The translations under genes were made by a program, and so were the position numbers. 64,000 bases of DNA, taken from Flavobacterium inviolabile (GTDB lineage: Bacteria > Bacteroidota > Bacteroidia > Flavobacteriales > Flavobacteriaceae). The stretch is from the NCBI RefSeq assembly GCF_013389455.1, contig NZ_CP058278.1, positions 3,286,001 to 3,350,000 of the forward strand. The letters are read 5' to 3'. Of this stretch, positions 8,592 to 16,768 are shown piece after piece (position 1 is the stretch's first letter; every line of letters starts with the position of its first letter). The notes below the pieces were generated by a model. The model did not search any database. It saw nothing but the letters and a program-made list of their open reading frames with translations, and had not been told where the DNA came from.

Positions 8592-8657
8592 TTTTGCCCT
8601 TTGCTAATTGCCTTTTGCTTTTTGCTAATTGCCCTTTGCTAATTGCCCTTTACTTTT
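8592..8657 (+). repeat. Imperfect tandem repeat of about 14-20 bases (TTGCCCTTTGCTAA-like)
   Basis: The argC-argD spacer has four or five copies of variants of TTGCCYTTTGCTAA / TTGCTTTTTGC. The tract interrupts an otherwise tightly packed operon. A compositionally similar purine/pyrimidine-biased tract in inverse orientation occurs at 23262-23345, so it may belong to a dispersed simple-repeat family. Confidence 0.75.
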
Positions 8658-8678
8658 CACTATTTAAAAACTAAAAAA

Positions 8679-9815
8679 ATGAATCTATTCAACGTTTACC
8701 CCATATACAACATAACCCCAACCAGAGCCATGGGCGCTAAAGTATGGGATGCCAATAACCAGGAATACCTTGACTTCTACGGAGGCCACGGTGTTATTTC
8801 CATTGGTCATTCCCATACAGCCTATGTTAGTGCAATTACCGGACAGGTACAGAAAATAGGATTTTACTCCAATTCGATAGTAAACCCTATCCAGGAACAA
8901 CTGGCACAAAAAACGGCACAGCTTTCCGGTTATCCCGACTATTCCTTATTTCTGTGCAACTCCGGCGCGGAAGCCAACGAAAATGCTTTAAAACTCGCTT
9001 CTTTCCACAATGGAAAATCCAGAATCATTGCATTTCAAAAAGCCTTTCACGGACGTACTTCTGCCGCGGTTGCCGTAACCGACAATCCCGCTATCATAGC
9101 GCCGGTTAACAATAAGCACGAAGTCGTATTCCTACCGTTAAACGACATCGGTTCGGTGACCGATGAAATTGCCAAAGGCGACGTCTGTGCCGTAATTATC
9201 GAAGGCATCCAAGGTGTTGGCGGGCTGGACGAAGGTACAACCGCTTTCTTTCAGGCATTGCAACAGCTCTGTAAAGCCCATAACGTTATCCTGATCCTGG
9301 ATGAAATCCAAAGCGGTTACGGTCGTTCCGGTAAATTCTTTGCCCATCAGCACCACGGAATTCAGCCGGACATCATTTCGATGGCAAAAGGAATGGGCAA
9401 CGGTTTTCCTGTTGGTGGTATTTTAATCAGTCCCAGATTCAAAGCCTCCTATGGTTTGCTGGGAACCACATTTGGCGGCAACCATCTGGCTTGTGCTGCG
9501 GCTCTTTCGGTATTGGAAACCATCGAAAAAGAAGCTTTGATTGACAATGTCCGTCTTCAGCATGATTATTTCTGCGATCAGATGCAACAATTTCCCGAAA
9601 TCAAAAAAGTGAAAGGCAGAGGACTAATGCTCGGACTGGAATTTGATTTTGACGTTAGCAAACTGCGTCAAAAGCTCATTTATGAAGAATACATCTTTAC
9701 CGGCAATGCCGCACAAAAAAACCTGCTGCGCATACTGCCGCCATTATCCATCACCAAAGACGACACTGATTATTTTGTAAAAGGGCTCAAAAATGCGCTC
9801 GCAACCTTAACCTAA
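8679..9815 (+). CDS. argD: N-acylornithine aminotransferase (class III, PLP)
   Basis: 378 residues. It converts N-acylglutamate semialdehyde to N-acylornithine with glutamate as amino donor. Fold type I class III features: NSGAEANENALKLA (94-107), LDEIQSGYGRSGKFFAHQ with PLP-contacting Asp208, and the Schiff-base Lys237 in ISMAKGMGNGFPVGG. GTTFGGNHLACAA forms the second-subunit phosphate contact. An upstream in-frame TTG at 8643 lies within the tandem repeat and gives a non-conserved extension, so the ATG at 8679, preceded by an A-rich stretch, was chosen. The next gene follows after six bases. Confidence 0.95.
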   Translation: MNLFNVYPIYNITPTRAMGAKVWDANNQEYLDFYGGHGVISIGHSHTAYVSAITGQVQKIGFYSNSIVNPIQEQLAQKTAQLSGYPDYSLFLCNSGAEANENALKLASFHNGKSRIIAFQKAFHGRTSAAVAVTDNPAIIAPVNNKHEVVFLPLNDIGSVTDEIAKGDVCAVIIEGIQGVGGLDEGTTAFFQALQQLCKAHNVILILDEIQSGYGRSGKFFAHQHHGIQPDIISMAKGMGNGFPVGGILISPRFKASYGLLGTTFGGNHLACAAALSVLETIEKEALIDNVRLQHDYFCDQMQQFPEIKKVKGRGLMLGLEFDFDVSKLRQKLIYEEYIFTGNAAQKNLLRILPPLSITKDDTDYFVKGLKNALATLT

Positions 9816-9821
9816 AACAAC

Positions 9822-10775
9822 ATGAAACATTTCACATCCGTAAACCATATTGACGATCTGGACGAGTTGCTTCTATTAGCCAAACAGATCAAATCCAATC
9901 CTTATGCCAACAAAACAGCAGGCGAAAACAAAACCCTGGGACTGTTATTTTTCAATCCCAGCTTAAGAACGCGACTGAGCACTCAAAAAGCAGCCGCTAA
10001 TCTGGGCATGAACTGCATTACCATGAACCTCAACAACGAAGGCTGGAGCCTGGAATTTGAAGACGGTGCGGTTATGGACGGCGACAAAGCCGAACATATA
10101 AAAGAAGCGGCACAGGTAATCTCCCAGTATTGCGACATTATCGCCATTCGCAGTTTCCCTTCGTTAACCGATAAGGAAAAAGATGAAGAAGAACATGTCA
10201 TCAACGCCTTTGTCCAGTATGCCTCGGTGCCGGTAATCAGCCTCGAAGGCGCCACGGAACATCCGCTACAGGCGGTTGCCGATATACTGACCATACAGGA
10301 ATACAAGACGACCCAAAAACCGAAAGTGGTCTTAACATGGGCACCGCACCCGAAAGCTTTGCCACATGCGGTTCCCAATTCCTTTATAAAAATGATGCAG
10401 CTCGCTAATGTTGATTTTGTTATTACACATCCGGAAGGTTATGAGCTCAATCCGGAAGTGACCAAAAACAGTACCGTTACCCACAACCAGGAGGAAGCAT
10501 TTAAAGATGCTGATTTTATTTATGCCAAAAACTGGAGCAATTATAACGATTACGGACAGATACTGTCGCAGGATGCTGCCTGGATGGTAACCCCGGAAAA
10601 AATGGCACTGACCAAACAGGCAAAATTCATGCATTGCCTTCCGGTGAGACGAAACCAGGTTGTTAGTGATGCCGTTTTAGACGGTGCCGATTCCATCGTC
10701 ATTTCGCAGGCAAACAACAGAACCTATGCGGCACAGGCCGTTCTAACCAAAATATTAGCACATGAAAGCCAGTAA
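9822..10775 (+). CDS. argF': N-succinylornithine transcarbamylase (ArgF')
   Basis: 317 residues. Carbamoyl phosphate binding motif NPSLRTRLSTQKAA (45-58; the S-x-R-T-R signature) and HCLPVRRNQVV mark a transcarbamylase. The long insert and TWAPHPKALPHAVPNSF distinguish it from classical ornithine transcarbamylase and place it with the N-acylornithine enzymes of Bacteroides (succinyl) and Xanthomonas (acetyl). Published work on those enzymes showed that the residue after MDGDK decides the substrate: Glu gives the acetyl enzyme, while Pro, Ser, Val or Ala gives the succinyl enzyme. Here it is Ala90 (VMDGDKAEH), so N-succinylornithine is the predicted substrate and N-succinylcitrulline the product. 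It overlaps argB by 14 bases. Confidence 0.9.
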   Translation: MKHFTSVNHIDDLDELLLLAKQIKSNPYANKTAGENKTLGLLFFNPSLRTRLSTQKAAANLGMNCITMNLNNEGWSLEFEDGAVMDGDKAEHIKEAAQVISQYCDIIAIRSFPSLTDKEKDEEEHVINAFVQYASVPVISLEGATEHPLQAVADILTIQEYKTTQKPKVVLTWAPHPKALPHAVPNSFIKMMQLANVDFVITHPEGYELNPEVTKNSTVTHNQEEAFKDADFIYAKNWSNYNDYGQILSQDAAWMVTPEKMALTKQAKFMHCLPVRRNQVVSDAVLDGADSIVISQANNRTYAAQAVLTKILAHESQ

Positions 10776-11550
10776 ACCCAATATAACCATCGTTAAAATC
10801 GGCGGCAATGTTATTGATAATCCGGTTGCTTTATCGAAAGTATTAACCGCTTTTTCCAAAACAGACGGGCCTAAAATACTCGTTCACGGCGGCGGAAAAG
10901 AAGCCAGTAAAATCGCCATGTCCTTAGGTCTGGAACCGCAAATGATTGACGGCAGGAGAATTACCGACCAGCACATGCTGGATGTCGTTGTAATGACCTA
11001 TGCCGGACTGATTAATAAAAGAATTATTGCACAGCTGAACGCGGAGCAGTCAATAGCCATTGGTTTTTCCGGAGCCGACGGGAACACGATCGTATCCGAA
11101 AAAAGAAAAAATCCGGACATCGATTTTGGTTTCGTGGGGGACATCATTGCCGTTAATAAAGAACCACTCACAAAAATACTGGACCAAAATATAGTACCGG
11201 TTTTCTGCGCCATTACCCATGACGGAAACGGGCAGCTTTTAAACACCAATGCCGATACCATTGCATCGGAACTGGGCAGCGCCCTATCGGAAATCTATAC
11301 GGTAAAGCTGATTTATTGCTTTGAAAAACAAGGTGTTTTAATCAACTCAAATGATGACGATTCCGTTATACCGGCCATCACCCGATCCAAATACAGGGAT
11401 CTGCTGGAAATCGGTGCGATACATTCCGGTATGATCCCGAAACTCGACAACTGCTTCCTGGCATTGTCCAAAGGAGTTGACCGGGTCATTATTGGAAACC
11501 CGGCAGTTCTTGAAGATCCAGATACACGATGTACCACAATTAGCCTTTAA
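10762..11550 (+). CDS. argB: N-acylglutamate kinase
   Basis: 262 residues. Amino acid kinase family: KIGGN (12-16) and HGGGKEASK (42-50) bind phosphates of ATP, IGFSGADGNTI and NTNADTIASELGSAL line the substrate and nucleotide sites, and GMIPKLDNC carries the conserved lysine. It phosphorylates the gamma-carboxyl of N-acylglutamate. No N-terminal extension of the kind associated with arginine-inhibited hexameric kinases is seen, so feedback inhibition by arginine is uncertain. The start lies within the end of argF', and argE begins three bases after the stop. Confidence 0.95.
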   Translation: MKASKPNITIVKIGGNVIDNPVALSKVLTAFSKTDGPKILVHGGGKEASKIAMSLGLEPQMIDGRRITDQHMLDVVVMTYAGLINKRIIAQLNAEQSIAIGFSGADGNTIVSEKRKNPDIDFGFVGDIIAVNKEPLTKILDQNIVPVFCAITHDGNGQLLNTNADTIASELGSALSEIYTVKLIYCFEKQGVLINSNDDDSVIPAITRSKYRDLLEIGAIHSGMIPKLDNCFLALSKGVDRVIIGNPAVLEDPDTRCTTISL

Positions 11551-11553
11551 CTT

Positions 11554-12627
11554 ATGAAAACAATACCAACGCTAACAAACGAAGCCATCCAATTATTAAA
11601 AAAGCTCATTGCCACTCCTTCTTTTTCAGGAGAAGAGCAGCAAACGGCACAGTTACTCCAAAACTGGTTTCAGGAAAATAATATTCCTTTTAAACAGGAA
11701 AACAATAATATATGGGCCTACAACCAGCATTTCGACGCTTCCAAACCGACATTACTGCTCAACTCCCATCACGATACCGTAAAACCCAATCAGGGCTATA
11801 CCCTTGATCCGTTTACCCCTATTGAGGAAGACGGCAAAATTTTCGGCCTCGGCAGTAATGATGCCGGTGGCTGCCTGGTTTCGCTATTGGCTGCCTTTGC
11901 CTATTACTATACACACAAAAACCTGTCGCACAATATTGTGATCGTGGCTTCCGCCGAAGAAGAAAGCAGCGGACCGAACGGCTTAAACAGCGTCCTGCAA
12001 CATTTGCCTCCGCTGGATTGTGCAATTGTGGGCGAACCCACCGAAATGCAATTGGCCATAGCCGAAAAAGGACTTTTGGTACTGGATGTTACGGTAAACG
12101 GAACAGCCAGTCATGCCGCACATCACAACGATGATAACCCTATTTACAAAACGCTTGCCGTTATCGACTGGTTTAAAAATTACCGCTTTGAAAAGGTTTC
12201 CGACATATTGGGACCGGTTAAAATGACAATAACCCAGATCAATGCCGGAAAGCAGCATAATGTTGTTCCTGCCGAATGCCGGCTGGTCGTGGATATCCGT
12301 GTAAACGACCGCTACAGCAACCAGGAAATACTGGACACGGTGGTTCAGCAGGTATCGGCCGTTATAAAACCGCGCTCGATGAATTTAAATGCCTCTTCGA
12401 TTGCACCACAGCATCCGTTAGTGCAATCCGGAATCGCTTCAGGACGCAGCACCTATGGTTCTCCAACGCTCTCCGACCAGTCGGTACTGAGCTGTCAGTC
12501 CTTAAAATTAGGACCGGGAAATTCCCTGCGTTCCCATACGGCTAACGAGTTTATCTATCGCCGGGAAATTGAAGAAGGAATTCAATTATACATCAACATA
12601 CTCGAAGGCTATTTACTAACCACATAA
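11554..12627 (+). CDS. argE: M20 family N-acyl-citrulline/ornithine deacylase
   Basis: 357 residues. A di-zinc M20 hydrolase: SHHDTV (His72, Asp74), SNDAGG (bridging Asp103), SAEEESSG (general base Glu135, metal Glu136), GEPTE (Glu161) and a C-terminal His in RSHTANEF. A lid/dimerisation domain lies about residues 175-285 (GTASHAAHHNDDNP). Operon context makes it the step that removes the acyl group. With a succinyl-type transcarbamylase upstream, the natural substrate is probably N-succinylcitrulline, giving citrulline for ArgG. The stop is 11 bases before argH. Confidence 0.92.
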   Translation: MKTIPTLTNEAIQLLKKLIATPSFSGEEQQTAQLLQNWFQENNIPFKQENNNIWAYNQHFDASKPTLLLNSHHDTVKPNQGYTLDPFTPIEEDGKIFGLGSNDAGGCLVSLLAAFAYYYTHKNLSHNIVIVASAEEESSGPNGLNSVLQHLPPLDCAIVGEPTEMQLAIAEKGLLVLDVTVNGTASHAAHHNDDNPIYKTLAVIDWFKNYRFEKVSDILGPVKMTITQINAGKQHNVVPAECRLVVDIRVNDRYSNQEILDTVVQQVSAVIKPRSMNLNASSIAPQHPLVQSGIASGRSTYGSPTLSDQSVLSCQSLKLGPGNSLRSHTANEFIYRREIEEGIQLYINILEGYLLTT

Positions 12628-12638
12628 AAACACGAAAC

Positions 12639-13919
12639 ATGAAATTATGGGAAAAAGGTATCCCTACGGATCAGAAAATTGAACAGTTTACCGTAGGCAA
12701 TGACAGGGAACTGGATATTATTTTAGCCCGATATGATGTTTTGGGATCCATCGGTCATGCCAAAATGCTGGCAAAAACAGGATTACTGACCGAAACGGAA
12801 GCAGCGGACATTATTCAGGCACTGGAAGCGATACTGCTGACCATTGAAAAAGAACAGTTTACCATTGAAGCCGATTTTGAAGATGTACATTCCAAAATAG
12901 AGTCCATGCTGATTGCACAACTGGGCGACACCGGAAAAAAGATCCATACGGCGCGTTCCCGAAACGACCAGGTTTTGGTAGCCCTGCATTTGTACCTTAA
13001 AGACGAAATCACCGCTATAAAAGCATTGGTCAAAGCACTTTTTGATTTGCTGATGGCATTAGCCGATAAAAATCAGCAGGTTTTATTACCCGGTTATACG
13101 CATCTGCAAATTGCCATGCCCTCCTCTTTTGGCTTGTGGTTTTCTGCCTATGCCGAAAGTCTGATTGACGATATTACGATGCTGAATGCCGCCTTACAGG
13201 TTGTCGACCAGAATCCGTTAGGTTCTGCGGCCGGTTATGGAAGCTCCTTTCCTATCGACCGAATGCATACAACCGAAACCCTGCAATTTGCAACACTAAA
13301 ATACAATGTCGTTGCCGCGCAGATGAGCCGTGGAAAATCGGAAAAAACGCTGGCTTTTGCGATGAGCAGCGTTGCCGGAACCTTGTCGAAACTGGCAATG
13401 GACGTCTGCCTGTATGTGAGTCAGAATTTTGATTTTATGACGTTACCGCAACAGCTGACCACCGGTTCCAGTATTATGCCGCATAAAAAAAATCCGGATA
13501 TTTTTGAGCTGATCAGGGGAAAAGCGAATAAAATCCAGAGTCTGCCGTATGAACTGACCTTAATAACGAACAATCTGCCCAGTGGTTACCACAGGGAATT
13601 CCAGCTGCTGAAAGAAGGTTTGTTTCCGGCTATTCAAAATTTAAAATCCTGTCTGGAAATGACCCGTTATGCCTTGCAGGATATTGAAGTAAAAGAGACA
13701 ATCCTAAACGATCCGAAATACAACTACCTCTTTACGGTAGATGCCTTAAACGAATTGGTCGTTCAGGGAATCCCGTTTCGGGATGCCTATAAAATAATAG
13801 CCGGGCAATTGGAAAACGGAACTTTCAAAGCTCCAGAAAAAACAAAACATACCCATGAAGGCAGTATCAACAATCTTTGCCTGGAAGAGATTCAGGCAAA
13901 AATGGAGAATGCTTATTAA
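12639..13919 (+). CDS. argH: Argininosuccinate lyase
   Basis: 426 residues. It splits argininosuccinate into arginine and fumarate, the final step. The fumarase/lyase superfamily signature GSSIMPHKKNPDIFE sits at about residues 276-290, in the mobile loop that holds the catalytic serine. Other conserved blocks are DVHSKIESML, HTARSRNDQVLVALHLY and GYTHLQIAMPSSFG. Last gene of the arginine operon, it is followed by a strong terminator. Confidence 0.96.
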   Translation: MKLWEKGIPTDQKIEQFTVGNDRELDIILARYDVLGSIGHAKMLAKTGLLTETEAADIIQALEAILLTIEKEQFTIEADFEDVHSKIESMLIAQLGDTGKKIHTARSRNDQVLVALHLYLKDEITAIKALVKALFDLLMALADKNQQVLLPGYTHLQIAMPSSFGLWFSAYAESLIDDITMLNAALQVVDQNPLGSAAGYGSSFPIDRMHTTETLQFATLKYNVVAAQMSRGKSEKTLAFAMSSVAGTLSKLAMDVCLYVSQNFDFMTLPQQLTTGSSIMPHKKNPDIFELIRGKANKIQSLPYELTLITNNLPSGYHREFQLLKEGLFPAIQNLKSCLEMTRYALQDIEVKETILNDPKYNYLFTVDALNELVVQGIPFRDAYKIIAGQLENGTFKAPEKTKHTHEGSINNLCLEEIQAKMENAY

Positions 13920-13924
13920 TTTAG

Positions 13925-13958
13925 AAAATACGTTGTGGCTGCATAACGTATTTTTTTT
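13925..13958 (+). terminator. Terminator of the arginine operon
   Basis: Stem AATACGTT / AACGTATT with a 10-base loop, then eight T in a row. Confidence 0.88.
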
Positions 13959-14005
13959 AAATGAAATCCTTTTATCCGGAAACCAAAAAATCCATACTAA
14001 ATGTA

Positions 14006-14013
14006 TATATTTG
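14006..14013 (+). promoter_or_regulatory. -7 element for the membrane protein pair
   Basis: TATATTTG matches TAnnTTTG, 26 bases before the ATG at 14040. No good -33 was seen. Confidence 0.5.
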
Positions 14014-14039
14014 AGTATAAGTTATCTTAAAGTAATAGT

Positions 14040-15035
14040 ATGGCACAATTTGAAGATGAGGCTACCCAAACTCTTTTTAAGAAAAATTTAATTACAGCAA
14101 AACAATCCGACCAAATAAAGGAATATCGCCGGTTGGCTATTTTTTCACTTTATTCCGAATTAAAACTATTGCTGTACCTGTCGGTTTTATTATTCACTTC
14201 AGGAATCGGAATTTTAATTTATCAGAATATTGACAGTATCGGACACGTTGTTATCTTGTCGCTGCTGCTGCTCATCACAATATGCTGTTTCTACTTTTGC
14301 TTTAAAAATTCGAAAGGATTTCAAAAAGAAGAGTCCGGTTTTGAGAATCCTTTATGGCAGTATTTAGTGCTTGCGGCAACCCTTTTAAGCTGCATTTTTG
14401 TAGGATACATACAATTTCAATACACCCTTTTCGGAACCCATTACGGTTTAGCAACATTAATCCCTACAATTATCAGTTTCTTTTGCGCCTATTATTTTGA
14501 CCATAAAGGCGTGTTAACCATTGCGGTAACCGGTTTAGCGGCCTATATTGGTCTTTCGGTTAGTCCTCAGGCATTGCTAAGCAATAATCTTTATTCAACA
14601 GCAACATTAAGCTATTCGGCAATTTTACTCGGCGTTTTATTAATTGCCTGGACTGTTTACAGCGCAAAGATTCACTTAAAAGTACATTTCAATTTTATCT
14701 TCCTCACGTATGCTTTGCATTTAATCAGTATTGCAACGATCAATAATTTATTTGATAACTGGCTGATGGCAACGATACTTTTAAGCGTTTCCTCCTATTA
14801 TTTTTACAAAACAAGCTATCAGATTCCTTCGGTTTCGTTATTTGCTTTTACAATTATATACGCCTATATAGGCCTAAACCTCCTGCTGTTTAAGTTTCTG
14901 ATTTTTGTCAGAGCCGATAACTTTTATGAAATAATACTACTGGCCTCTCCTTTTTATATAATTGTTTCTATTATTTTATTTATCGGGTTAATTAAAAATT
15001 TCAATAAACATAAAGCAAATGATCGCATACGATAA
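14040..15035 (+). CDS. DUF2157-like polytopic membrane protein
   Basis: 331 residues. A short charged N-terminal segment (about 45 residues: LFKKNLITAKQSDQIKEYRR, of the kind seen in DUF2157 proteins) is followed by about ten hydrophobic helices from ELKLLLYLSVLLFTSG to SPFYIIVSIILFIG. No catalytic or transport motif is visible and the function is unknown. It overlaps the next gene by 17 bases, and that gene encodes a protein of the same general layout, so the two are likely made together and may form a heteromeric membrane complex. Confidence 0.8.
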   Translation: MAQFEDEATQTLFKKNLITAKQSDQIKEYRRLAIFSLYSELKLLLYLSVLLFTSGIGILIYQNIDSIGHVVILSLLLLITICCFYFCFKNSKGFQKEESGFENPLWQYLVLAATLLSCIFVGYIQFQYTLFGTHYGLATLIPTIISFFCAYYFDHKGVLTIAVTGLAAYIGLSVSPQALLSNNLYSTATLSYSAILLGVLLIAWTVYSAKIHLKVHFNFIFLTYALHLISIATINNLFDNWLMATILLSVSSYYFYKTSYQIPSVSLFAFTIIYAYIGLNLLLFKFLIFVRADNFYEIILLASPFYIIVSIILFIGLIKNFNKHKANDRIR

Positions 15036-16170
15036 GAATTTATTGAAAAACACTTTTTTGGTTACCGAAGCGAAGGCTTTAGAGAAAGCCCGTTTCATTA
15101 CTAAAGAACAGTTCCAAAATGCGGTAAAAGCATTACCCGCACTGAAAAGCCAGCATAACATCTTAATCCGTTCAGGATTTTTCATATTGGGTGTTTTCCT
15201 GTATTCGTCTGTTAGTGGTGTATTAGCGCTATTCGGATTGGTCAATGTAGATCTCGCTATTGGATTGGTATATCTTTTTGCGGCAATTGGCCTGGTAGGA
15301 TCTGAATTATTGGCACGACAAAAATATTATGGTTTCGGACTGGACGATGCTTTTATATTGGGAACGCAGTTTGCTCTGGGCATAGCCGTTACTTTTTCTA
15401 CAAAAGGCAACATCCTGGTTATTACAGGTACGGTCACGATAGCTGCTTTAATCATGTATCTGCGTTATGTACATTTACCCTCCATGGTTGTTTTTTTCCT
15501 GGCTTTAACGGCCACACTGGCTTATGCTGTCTTTAATCTTTTGGTATATGGAAAAGCGATATTGCCTTTTGCGATGATGCTTTTTGCAGTTGGAATGTAT
15601 GTTGCCAGTGTACAGCTTCTAAAAAAACTGACGGAACCTTTTTATTACAACGGAATCCTGCTGATCAGAAATTTCAGTCTGGTCTTATTTTATTTATCAG
15701 GGAATTATTTTGTTGTAAGGGAACTTTCGGCCGATACCTACGATTATAGTCCGGAAATTCCATTGTCATGGTTCTTCTGGTGCTTTACCTTTATCATTCC
15801 TGTTCTTTATATCGTTTTTGCATTACAAAACAAAAACAGGATGCTGCTTTGGATCGGTTTGCTGGCATTTTGTTTTTCGATTTTCAGCTTCCGGAATTAC
15901 CATCATGTTTTGCCAACGGAGTTTGCACTGACTCTTGGAGGCTTATTCCTTTTTGCATTTACGTATTTTTCTATCAAAAAGATAAAAAACAATGCTACAG
16001 GCTTTACTTTCAAACCGGACCGCTTTGATAATTCCAATGCCTTGTTAAATGTGGAAACGCTGATTATCGCTTCTACTTTTGATTTAAAACCAGCAATAAA
16101 AGCGGAAGAATCGCCGATGGAATTCGGCGATGGCGGTTTTAGCGGTGGCGGATCGGGCGGAAGTTTTTAA
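15019..16170 (+). CDS. Polytopic membrane protein with Gly/Ser-rich C-terminal tail
   Basis: 383 residues. About 50 soluble residues (TKEQFQNAVKALPALKSQHN), then about ten transmembrane segments, then a roughly 60-residue soluble tail that ends EFGDGGFSGGGSGGSF. Such Gly-Ser-Phe tails are typical of TPM/YgcG-type proteins, but no TPM domain is present. The helix pattern mirrors the upstream protein, suggesting a distant relationship (DUF2157/DUF4401-like). The function is unknown. The gene ends just before a convergent terminator shared with ytxJ. Confidence 0.8.
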   Translation: MIAYDKNLLKNTFLVTEAKALEKARFITKEQFQNAVKALPALKSQHNILIRSGFFILGVFLYSSVSGVLALFGLVNVDLAIGLVYLFAAIGLVGSELLARQKYYGFGLDDAFILGTQFALGIAVTFSTKGNILVITGTVTIAALIMYLRYVHLPSMVVFFLALTATLAYAVFNLLVYGKAILPFAMMLFAVGMYVASVQLLKKLTEPFYYNGILLIRNFSLVLFYLSGNYFVVRELSADTYDYSPEIPLSWFFWCFTFIIPVLYIVFALQNKNRMLLWIGLLAFCFSIFSFRNYHHVLPTEFALTLGGLFLFAFTYFSIKKIKNNATGFTFKPDRFDNSNALLNVETLIIASTFDLKPAIKAEESPMEFGDGGFSGGGSGGSF

Positions 16171-16175
16171 AAAGG

Positions 16176-16213
16176 ATAAGAAATCCGCAAATCAAAAATC
16201 CGGGATTTCTTAT
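16176..16213. terminator. Convergent hairpin between the membrane operon and ytxJ
   Basis: Stem ATAAGAAATCC / GGATTTCTTAT with a 16-base loop. The T-runs are short on both sides, so it is a plausible but weak bidirectional terminator. Confidence 0.55.
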
Positions 16214-16221
16214 TTAGCTCC

Positions 16222-16611
16222 TTATGCTATTTTTTGTTTCAATACCTCAGCATCAATATCGCTGTGGGAAGCATCATATATTGCTTTTCCATTTTTAATC
16301 AGTACCAATTGCGGCGACTGGTGTTCCACTCCGAAACGTTGTGCTACCTCATTCGAAAGCGAACGATGTGCTAACAGATCCAGGAAATAAAGCTCCATCG
16401 CTGTTGCCGGCACGTCATATTCGTTTTCAAACTGCTTTAATGCCATTCTGCTGATACTGCAACGGGTGCTGTGTTTAAAAATAGCTACAGGCTTTTCAAA
16501 AGAAATCTTTTCAATTTCATCCAGAGGCGTTTCCTCTAAATACAGCCAATGTACTTTTGGAAGGGCTTCTTCCTTCTTGTTCTCCCCGAATAGTTTGTCT
16601 AAAAAACTCAT
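16222..16611 (-). CDS. ytxJ: YtxJ-type bacillithiol-system redox protein
   Basis: 129 residues from the ATG at 16611 (MSFLDKLFG). An in-frame ATG at 16641 would add ten unlikely residues. Thioredoxin-fold protein of the YtxJ family (DUF2847): FKHSTRCSISRMA carries the single active-site Cys in the T-R-C-S motif, and the cis-proline region SPQLVLIKNGK is intact. Family members are proposed monothiol bacilliredoxins that reduce bacillithiol mixed disulfides on proteins. This implies the organism makes bacillithiol, as many Flavobacteriaceae do. It is divergent from clpB, another stress-protection gene. Confidence 0.88.
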   Translation of the reverse strand: MSFLDKLFGENKKEEALPKVHWLYLEETPLDEIEKISFEKPVAIFKHSTRCSISRMALKQFENEYDVPATAMELYFLDLLAHRSLSNEVAQRFGVEHQSPQLVLIKNGKAIYDASHSDIDAEVLKQKIA

Positions 16612-16689
16612 GTTTTGTCCGATTTTGCGCCATTTTGACATTCAAATTCTCCAAACAGGAGCATAAAAACGCCAAATTGTCTTGTTTTG

Positions 16690-16705
16690 TTGTATTGGAA
16701 TACAA
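16690..16705. promoter_or_regulatory. Perfect palindrome in the ytxJ-clpB spacer
   Basis: TTGTATT-gg-AATACAA, 7-2-7, centred 71 bases before the clpB start and 86 bases before the ytxJ start. It could be an operator for either gene. It resembles neither CIRCE nor any other heat-shock element I can name. Confidence 0.4.
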
Positions 16706-16768
16706 ATTGAAATATACCAACCAAAGTTAGAAAATAACGATCACAAACGACAAACAACATTTAAAAAT

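Noticed and set aside
16682..16768. A longer ClpB N-terminus beginning at 16682
   Set aside because: The extra 29 residues are not part of the conserved Clp_N start and the region holds the palindrome and probably the promoter.
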